From contig JAPPNJ010000011.1 of assembly GCA_028818705.1 (NCBI GenBank), positions 26,464 to 90,463 of the forward strand: a stretch of DNA of 64,000 nt. Direction: 5' to 3'. A model generated the notes under the pieces. It was not told the origin of the DNA. It saw only the letters and a list, made by a program, of their open reading frames with translations, and made no database searches. Below are positions 58,061-64,000 of this stretch, piece by piece. The number at the start of each line of letters is the position of its first letter. Within the stretch, counting starts at the first letter, position 1. The position numbers and the translations under genes were made by a program. The stretch comes from Candidatus Poribacteria bacterium. GTDB taxonomy: Bacteria > Poribacteria > WGA-4E > WGA-3G.

Positions 58061-58312
58061 GTGAAAAAATCGAACTGTGCACCAGCAGAAATTCCAGTCA
58101 AAGCCCCAACATCCGGCTCGCGGAAAGATGATGTTGAAATTGCAAACAGTGATATTCCACCTAAGAAAGAGCGACAGGGTCCTGTCCCACCTCCAAACTA
58201 TACCTTGGAGGAACTCTTAGCTAAAGTGCCAGAACCCACAAATAGAGGGCCAGAATCCAATTTTTCGGGTAAAGTTGACACGGGTCCACCAGTCGGCAAA
58301 GAAGTATGGTAA
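58061..58312 (+). CDS. MazE-like antitoxin with atypical N-terminus
   Basis: C-terminal YTLEELLAKVPEPTNRGPESNFSGKVDTGPPVGKEVW resembles the MazE/PemI tail; directly upstream of mazF. Confidence 0.75.
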   Translation: MKKSNCAPAEIPVKAPTSGSRKDDVEIANSDIPPKKERQGPVPPPNYTLEELLAKVPEPTNRGPESNFSGKVDTGPPVGKEVW

Positions 58313-58321
58313 GATTAGTTT

Positions 58322-58696
58322 ATGTATGTGCCACGACACGGTGATATAATATGGGTTGACTTCAATCCACAAATAGGACATGAACAAGCAAAAGAACGTC
58401 CAGCACTTGTCCTATCGGAGGAGCTCTACAATCGCAGATTGCAGTTGGCGATTATGTGTCCTATTACGACGAGTCAGAAACCTTATCGCGTAGACCTTGA
58501 CGTTTCTATACCTCCGGGAGTGGAGATTCGTAACAAGGATAATACGGGCGTTTTTGAACTCACCGGAGTCATTCAAGCCGATCATATTAAGAGCCTTGAT
58601 TGGTGGGCAAGAGGTGCCAAGTACGCAGGTGACATGCCAGATGCAACGGTTATTCAAGTTTTGCAAATAGTGGGGAAACTCGTGAAAATTTGGTAA
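58322..58696 (+). CDS. mazF: MazF/PemK family toxin
   Basis: YVPRHGDIIWVDFNPQIGHEQAKERPALVLSEELYN; MCPITTSQKPYRVDLDV; QADHIKSLDW. Confidence 0.92.
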   Translation: MYVPRHGDIIWVDFNPQIGHEQAKERPALVLSEELYNRRLQLAIMCPITTSQKPYRVDLDVSIPPGVEIRNKDNTGVFELTGVIQADHIKSLDWWARGAKYAGDMPDATVIQVLQIVGKLVKIW

Positions 58697-58708
58697 GGAA
58701 AACTAACA

Positions 58709-59008
58709 ATGAAACCCCCAAACTGGACAGATACCGACTCACGTAAATGTAAGCAGATTTGGGCAGAATACCAGAAACAGCACGATATCACAGATAGGAT
58801 TGGACAGACAGCCGGTATTGACCCAAAAAGCGGAAGAATTTGGTTCGGTGATTCTGCCTTAGAAATTGTCGAAAAGCGCGAAACTGAATGCTTGACCTCC
58901 CCGCTTTTCTTTGAACGTGTGGGCTATGAAGCCTATTTTCGGAAAGGACGAGGAAAAAATGAGGCGTTTCGGCACCCCAGGACTTGTGCATCCATGAGGG
59001 GGAACTGA
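58709..59008 (+). CDS. Hypothetical small protein (paralog of 59389 remnant)
   Basis: MKPPNWTDTDSRKCKQIWAEYQKQHDITDRIGQTAGIDPKSGRIWFGDSALEIVEK; clean ORF in the mazEF transcription direction. Confidence 0.6.
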   Translation: MKPPNWTDTDSRKCKQIWAEYQKQHDITDRIGQTAGIDPKSGRIWFGDSALEIVEKRETECLTSPLFFERVGYEAYFRKGRGKNEAFRHPRTCASMRGN

Positions 59009-59010
59009 TA

Positions 59011-59274
59011 ATGCTTAAACACATCATAGATCCCGAAGTTGAAGAATACGAGGATGTCTACAATGACGCTGAATACGTCGCAGCCCAAGAGCTGCAGCAA
59101 CAGGAGGGAATGCTCTTGAAACAGGGCAATGAATTCAAAGCCTCTGTCTGGCTAACATCTGAAGACGCAGAAATTGTAATAAGACTTGCTGAGGAACGCG
59201 GGATGCCAGCGGGTGAACTTATTGAAGAGTGGATTTATGAGCGCATTAATGAAGCGTTAGACATAGGGATCTAA
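59011..59274 (+). CDS. Hypothetical small protein, CopG/antitoxin-like
   Basis: MLKHIIDPEVEEYEDVYNDAEYVAAQELQQQEG..SEDAEIVIRLAEERGMPAGELIEEWIYERI; starts 2 bp after the previous stop. Confidence 0.55.
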   Translation: MLKHIIDPEVEEYEDVYNDAEYVAAQELQQQEGMLLKQGNEFKASVWLTSEDAEIVIRLAEERGMPAGELIEEWIYERINEALDIGI

Positions 59275-59303
59275 CCTTTTACACACCGCCCGGTGAATTC
59301 AAT

Positions 59304-59332
59304 TTGACATTGCTCAAGTTTGGTGGTATTCT
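59304..59332 (+). promoter_or_regulatory. Candidate sigma70 promoter (TTGACA-17-TATTCT)
   Basis: TTGACA 59304-59309, TATTCT 59327-59332, upstream of the frameshifted paralog. Confidence 0.5.
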
Positions 59333-59388
59333 GTAGTTGGAAAGCCTCGGTCTCAAACTGCGCTTGCAACAGAACGGAGGAATCAACG

Positions 59389-59556
59389 ATGAAACCCCAA
59401 ATTGGACGGAAACCGATTCTCGCAAATGCAAGCAGATTTGGGCGGAATACCAGGAACAGCACGATATTACTGAACATATTGGACAGACAGCTGGGATAGA
59501 TCCAAAGAGCAGACGAATTTGGTTCAGCGATTCCGCCTTGGAAATTGTCAAAAAAT
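59389..59556 (+). pseudogene. Frameshifted and truncated paralog of 58709-59008
   Basis: RBS GGAGG 59376-59380 and ATG 59389 kept, but CCCC replaces CCCCC of copy 1. Shifted frame reads DETPNWTETDSRKCKQIWAEYQEQHDITEHIGQTAGIDPKSRRIWFSDSALEIVKK, then homology stops. Confidence 0.8.
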
Positions 59557-59563
59557 ATATAAT

Positions 59564-60082
59564 AACCCAAGTTGCTGGTTGCAAATCCATGAGGTATCCT
59601 TTATAGCGTTTTTAACCACGAAAACCAAAAGGAGCATCCCATAGATTTGACTATTGTAGCGGTTTATACAATTTGTGATGACCTTCTCATAAAACTTGGC
59701 ATCGTAACTATCGAAACGAGCACCTGCTCGCGCCCTCCTCGAAAAATTCACAAAAATCGCAAAAACTAAATAGCCTTGGCAATTTTTATGGACGTAATTT
59801 GTATTTTCTGATAAAATATCGCACAATATCATAGTTAGATATAGAGTTTCATACATGTTTTAATTTACTAAAATAAATATTGACCTATTATAACTTAATA
59901 ATACAAGTTTTCTATTCTCACTGCGAAGCAATATCATCCCTGAATCAGAATCAGAATCAACGGTATAAAGCCTATAAAGGCTTTACCGGGGTATGAATGC
60001 CTTATGGCATTCACCGGGGGTGAAGAAAGGACCTGGCAAACTCCATTAAAATGCTCAAAATTTGTTAGTAGCAACTTGGGTT
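59564..60082. mobile_element. Possible MITE-like non-coding element bounded by inverted AACCCAAGTTGCT
   Basis: AACCCAAGTTGCT 59564-59576 and AGCAACTTGGGTT 60070-60082 are perfect 13-bp inverted repeats around AT-rich non-coding DNA that truncates the upstream paralog. Confidence 0.4.
59967..60012. repeat. Double hairpin with ACCGGGG spacers
   Basis: AAAGCCT-ATAA-AGGCTTT and GAATGCC-TTAT-GGCATTC, each followed by ACCGGGG; a related unit lies near 10410-10440. Confidence 0.6.
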
Positions 60083-60125
60083 AATTATAGCATACGGATA
60101 TATCGACAAAATAAGGAGGGTCAAA

Positions 60126-60875
60126 ATGACCACCAAATTGTATCAAGCGTTTGTATTGCTGTGCACAGTGGTAGCGATAGCATTCTTCTCCTCTTCTTGC
60201 GCAGAGAAAGATGACATCCTGCTGGAAGAAGAAACGTTGGCAGAAGAGGTGCAACCGGAAGAAGTACCGATAGCCCCAAAGCCTGACTGGGATGATGGTG
60301 TTATGACTATCACGGTCGGAGGAAGGTTTCAAAGCAAAGAACAGATGCTCCGGGAATTGGAGAAACACTTCCTCATTAGCCACTTCATGAGAAACAGCAT
60401 CATGAACGAAAAATTCACTCCAACACCGCTGGAAAAACGGTACACTGTTGACATTGCGGTAGTGACCATGCTGGAGGCAGGTATCACTGAACCTGCCACC
60501 CTGCAAGAGATCAAGGATGCGTATTGGGAGAAGGGGTACGGACCCCTCACCTTTGAAGAGGTGTTGGAGCTGCGACTCCAACTCAAGGACCAGCCGAGCA
60601 GTGCAACAGGACACAGGATGAGTAATTTTCTCACCCTTCCTGCAAGTAATTACACCACACCCAGAGCCTACCACATCCAAAATGTGGTAATAACCAACAA
60701 GGAAGCAAAAAAAGAGATAGGTGCCAGCGGTCTTCTCAAGGGTAAGCATCTCTATAACCAGAACGAGATATTCTTGAAAACAATTTTCAAAAAGTGGAAC
60801 AAACTGGTGATGGGTCAGCAGGAGCTGCCGATTCGTTTTGCCGTCACAGTACGCGGATCAATGACACGACAGTAA
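60126..60875 (+). CDS. Hypothetical lipoprotein
   Basis: Signal with lipobox-like FSSSCAEKDD; RBS AGGAGG upstream. Confidence 0.65.
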   Translation: MTTKLYQAFVLLCTVVAIAFFSSSCAEKDDILLEEETLAEEVQPEEVPIAPKPDWDDGVMTITVGGRFQSKEQMLRELEKHFLISHFMRNSIMNEKFTPTPLEKRYTVDIAVVTMLEAGITEPATLQEIKDAYWEKGYGPLTFEEVLELRLQLKDQPSSATGHRMSNFLTLPASNYTTPRAYHIQNVVITNKEAKKEIGASGLLKGKHLYNQNEIFLKTIFKKWNKLVMGQQELPIRFAVTVRGSMTRQ

Positions 60876-60888
60876 CCCCAACAAAACT

Positions 60889-60920
60889 AAACGCACGACA
60901 CAGTCGTGCGTTTTTCTTTT
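60889..60920 (+). terminator. Rho-independent terminator
   Basis: Perfect 9-bp stem ACGCACGAC-ACA-GTCGTGCGT followed by TTTTCTTTT. Confidence 0.85.
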
Positions 60921-60931
60921 GCGCCACAAGA

Positions 60932-61483
60932 TTACTGCTGCCGATACCTCGGCGGCAATTCCTGCAAAAACACACCCAAAGCGCGGCCGAAATACGCATC
61001 AAACCGAGCGCTATACTCACTCTTATACCGCTCTTTTGCCTTATCAGGAGTAAGAAACCCGAAATGCTCAGTAGGAAAACGACCATCACTCTCATCAACA
61101 AACAAAAATGCCAGCAACTGGTACCGCCGCAGATTCTCATTATTGTTCAGCGCCTGTAATACTGACGCACTATCCGAACGCCCCTTGCCGTCAGGGTCAG
61201 GAACAGTGTATGGCAAAGCGGACAACAAGTCCTGTATTGAAAAATACGGCATGCGAATGAATCCGGTATACCACCCTAAGAAATATGTGTAATACAGTGC
61301 CGTACTCATCCTTTCAATACGCTCATTAGCGTTCACATCCGATAATAGGTCGTTCATATACCCATGCAGCGTCGTTCCATCCTGATGTTCCGACACTGTC
61401 ACAGTCGCCGTAAGCATATCCGCGCCAACAAGAGTATTATCTATCTCAATGTTACTTCTATTGGCGGGGTTTTCTAACCTCAC
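60932..61483 (-). CDS. Hypothetical protein
   Basis: Clean 183-aa ORF with charged/aromatic composition, converging on the terminator at 60889-60920; no family recognised. Confidence 0.5.
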   Translation of the reverse strand: MRLENPANRSNIEIDNTLVGADMLTATVTVSEHQDGTTLHGYMNDLLSDVNANERIERMSTALYYTYFLGWYTGFIRMPYFSIQDLLSALPYTVPDPDGKGRSDSASVLQALNNNENLRRYQLLAFLFVDESDGRFPTEHFGFLTPDKAKERYKSEYSARFDAYFGRALGVFLQELPPRYRQQ

Positions 61484-61491
61484 CTACTTTT

Positions 61492-62070
61492 TTATGCGAT
61501 GATTTCTGGGACACGTCTGTAGATGTCTTGCAAAGGGAGTTCGCATCGGATGGAGTTAAGAGACAATACATCTTCATGTCCGCGCAGCTCGGTCTGAACC
61601 CATTGCGTCTTAACAAGACGATAGTGTTCAACGCGAATTCTGTCTTGTGAAACGAGAATGTATTCCTGCAAAGAAGCGAGTTCTTGATAATGCCTAAATT
61701 TTTCGCCTTTGTCATACGCTTCAGTTGATGGTGAAAGTACTTCTATCGCAAGAATAGGGTTGAGAAGTGTGTCAAAGACATTATCCTCAAAGCGGGGTTT
61801 GCCGCAAACAACAACCACATCTGGATAAAAATAGGCACCTTTCGGACTAGTTCGAATGCGCATATCACTGGTGTAGACTAAGCATTCACGCCCTCGCAAT
61901 TGGATGTTAAGTTCAGTTCCTATATCCAGTGTAATGAGATTGTGGGCACTACTTGCTCCGGACATTGCAAGTATTTCTCCGTTAATATATTCACTTTTCA
62001 ACGTCCCTTTCCGTTCTAAGGCAAGATATTCTTCGGGTGTTAAGAGCGTTTCTGCCGCGAGTGATGACAT
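61492..62070 (-). CDS. Uma2 family (PD-(D/E)XK-like) protein
   Basis: LTPEEYLALERKGTLKSEYINGEILAMSG; YFYPDVVVVCGKP; PILAIEVLSPSTEAYDKGEKFRHYQ. Confidence 0.9.
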   Translation of the reverse strand: MSSLAAETLLTPEEYLALERKGTLKSEYINGEILAMSGASSAHNLITLDIGTELNIQLRGRECLVYTSDMRIRTSPKGAYFYPDVVVVCGKPRFEDNVFDTLLNPILAIEVLSPSTEAYDKGEKFRHYQELASLQEYILVSQDRIRVEHYRLVKTQWVQTELRGHEDVLSLNSIRCELPLQDIYRRVPEIIA

Positions 62071-62270
62071 TTGTCTCTCCGTAAATATTGATCAACCTGT
62101 TGTGCCTTCATGCTCTTGATAAAAATATAGCGTAAACAGCATTTAATGGACGGTTAAAATAGATTAGCATATACTTTTAGTGTAGTCAAGCCGTTTTGTT
62201 GAGGTGCTTCGTGAAGCACTCGAAGCATTTATAGCAATAGGCTAAGGGTCCTGTAACCAAACATATATCC

Positions 62271-62299
62271 TTGACAATTCGACACATGTAAGGTATAAT
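62271..62299 (+). promoter_or_regulatory. Consensus sigma70 promoter (TTGACA-17-TATAAT)
   Basis: TTGACA 62271-62276 and TATAAT 62294-62299, 43 bp upstream of trpA. Confidence 0.7.
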
Positions 62300-62341
62300 T
62301 GAAAAAACATCTCAACAGAAAGCCGAAACCTAACCATATCC

Positions 62342-63142
62342 ATGAACCGAATTGACAAAAAATTTCAAGAACTCCGGGATCGAGGTGCCAGTGCATTTAT
62401 GCCTTATGTCTGTGCCGGAGACCCAAACCCTGAACTTACTTCTAAACTTTTCCTCACACTTGAGGAAGCAGGTGCAGATCTCATTGAACTCGGTGTCCCC
62501 TTCTCCGATCCGATTGCTGACGGGCCCACTGTCCAACGTGCAAGCGAACGTGCACTCACACATAACATCTCACTCGAGCAGATTTTGGCGATAGTGGCAG
62601 ACCTCCGCCCGCAGACGGAGATTCCTATCGCTTTGATGAGTTACTATAATCCGATCTTTCGGATGGGTGAGGAAGCATTTTGCAAAGCTGCACACGAGGT
62701 AGGTATTGATGGCCTTATCGTCCCGGATCTACCACCAGAGCAAGCACAGTCCCTCCTTGAAATCGCGCCGAACTATAACCTTGCTACGATTTTTATGGTC
62801 GCACCGACAAGCACACCTGAACGGATGCAATTAATCGCATCGGTCAGCACTGGATTCATCTATTGTGTTTCAGTAACAGGGGTAACCGGTGCGCGGGCAA
62901 CGTGGTCAGACGAAGTCACGCCGATGGTCACAGAACTGCGAAAACACACGGACAAACCAATCAGCATCGGGTTTGGTATATCAACACCTGAACAGACAAC
63001 ACAGGTAGCGCAAATCGCTGACGGGGCAATCGTGGCGAGCGCTATCATAAATGCTTATGAAGCGCACATAGACGACGAGGCGAAATTACTCACCACGGTG
63101 AGGCAATTCGCCTCAGAGTTAGCGGCTGGTGTAAAGGCGTAA
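62342..63142 (+). CDS. trpA: Tryptophan synthase alpha subunit
   Basis: FMPYVCAGDPNPELT; LIELGVPFSDPIADGPTVQRASERAL; GLIVPDLPPEQA; YCVSVTGVTGAR; GFGISTPEQ. Confidence 0.95.
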   Translation: MNRIDKKFQELRDRGASAFMPYVCAGDPNPELTSKLFLTLEEAGADLIELGVPFSDPIADGPTVQRASERALTHNISLEQILAIVADLRPQTEIPIALMSYYNPIFRMGEEAFCKAAHEVGIDGLIVPDLPPEQAQSLLEIAPNYNLATIFMVAPTSTPERMQLIASVSTGFIYCVSVTGVTGARATWSDEVTPMVTELRKHTDKPISIGFGISTPEQTTQVAQIADGAIVASAIINAYEAHIDDEAKLLTTVRQFASELAAGVKA

Positions 63143-63178
63143 GAATCTTCTGAATTTAAGGAATGGAGGTTCTCGCAG

Positions 63179-63784
63179 ATGGCTTACAGTAATTTCACTT
63201 TAGAAGCAGTCAGGGAAACATTTCAACTCGAAGCGATTCAGGCTGTAGGTATCTTTTCCGAAACAGAGCCGATCGAACCCAGCGTGGAGCTTACGAGCGC
63301 GTTGGCGAAAAAGGTTCCATTAGCCGTCGCTATAGGCACGGAGAAGGCAAAGTCGGAGATGATTGTTGCTGACCTTCTTGTCGAACTCCGGGAGCATTTT
63401 GAGCACCGCATCAGTCTCTTTTCAGGTATTGATTTCAATGTGGATACGGAAAACGATTTGACAGGGGTATGTGATTTTTTGGTGAGTCTGTCCCCAAATC
63501 AGTATTATTTGGAGGCACCTGTCATTATCCTTGTTGAAGCAAAGAAGGACGATCTCATAGCAGGCCTCGGGCAGTGTGTAGCGGAGATGATCGCCGCGCA
63601 ACGCTTTAATGCCGAAAAAGGGAACGATATTCCGTGCGTTTATGGTGCTACTACGACGGGAGTCAATTGGCTTTTCCTCAAATTGGAAGGGAAGCGACTC
63701 CACATTGATATGTCTACTTATATGCTTGAGCGATGTGACAAAATTCTCGGCATTCTCGCGAGCATGGTGTCGCAAAAGGCATGA
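63179..63784 (+). CDS. Hypothetical protein with PD-(D/E)XK-like motif
   Basis: GVCDFLVSLSPNQYYLEAPVIILVEAKKDDLIAGLGQCVAEMIAAQRFN (D..ExK pattern). Confidence 0.6.
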   Translation: MAYSNFTLEAVRETFQLEAIQAVGIFSETEPIEPSVELTSALAKKVPLAVAIGTEKAKSEMIVADLLVELREHFEHRISLFSGIDFNVDTENDLTGVCDFLVSLSPNQYYLEAPVIILVEAKKDDLIAGLGQCVAEMIAAQRFNAEKGNDIPCVYGATTTGVNWLFLKLEGKRLHIDMSTYMLERCDKILGILASMVSQKA

Positions 63785-63793
63785 AACAACCAA

Positions 63794-64000
63794 TTACATC
63801 CCACGCTTGATTCCGAATTCCGCCTCAAATGCTTCCCAAATGTCTTCCGAGATGTCAGCCGTTGCCGCTTCATACCCGTCTTCGACCTGTGCTTTATCGG
63901 CGGGACCGAACATCACGACCCCGTCTATAGGGGCAGCGAGACAAAACTGCATCGCCAGATGACGGATGTTGACATTGCGTTCCTGACACCATTTCCACAT
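63794..64000 (-). CDS. Aldo/keto reductase C-terminus (truncated by window edge)
   Basis: NVNIRHLAMQFCLAAPIDGVVMFGPADKAQVEDGYEAA resembles the AKR C-terminal segment; the frame runs to the window end. Confidence 0.6.
   Translation of the reverse strand: MWKWCQERNVNIRHLAMQFCLAAPIDGVVMFGPADKAQVEDGYEAATADISEDIWEAFEAEFGIKRGM

Noticed and set aside
60081-60749. 222-aa ORF on the - strand
   Set aside because: Antisense to the lipoprotein gene, which has an RBS, signal peptide and downstream terminator.
1-64000. tRNA/rRNA genes
   Set aside because: Intergenic regions were read for tRNA-like cloverleaf and rRNA motifs and none was convincing; a tRNAscan/Rfam run would be needed to exclude them.

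Overview
The window is a gene-dense chromosomal segment of about 64 kb with roughly 45 supportable CDSs. I see no rRNA, tRNA, CRISPR array or canonical transposase. The gene mix (PhyH dioxygenases, Cys-type sulfatases, LamG proteins, FlgD-like/T9SS-type tails, many small intergenic palindromes) resembles Candidatus Poribacteria; that assignment is inference. Main blocks: (1) arsM, two sulfatases (one frameshifted), MBL-cupin fusion, Gfo/Idh/MocA oxidoreductase, cysteine desulfurase, BrnT-like TA pair; (2) acyl-CoA synthetase, DUF362, PhyH genes and a solitary 995-aa nuclease-like/N6-adenine methyltransferase; (3) a 10-kb amidoligase-type cluster (circularly permuted ATP-grasp, alpha-E, transglutaminase-DUF2126, fused ATP-grasp/alpha-E, second transglutaminase); (4) an ECF sigma/anti-sigma/VWA/purN run; (5) two adjacent giant secreted LRR proteins, one with two c-type heme motifs and a cohesin-like module, the next with a dockerin module; (6) LamG tandem, ADP-ribosylglycohydrolase, clpB, an atypical MazEF pair, a duplicated small-ORF locus, Uma2 and trpA. 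Several dispersed palindromic repeat families occur throughout, and two of them appear in frame inside the anti-sigma factor gene. The best candidates for something new are the cohesin/dockerin cytochrome-LRR pair, the double ATP-grasp/alpha-E/transglutaminase locus, the repeat families with coding insertions, and the MazE-like antitoxin lacking an AbrB domain. All family calls were made by eye from motifs; no searches were run.
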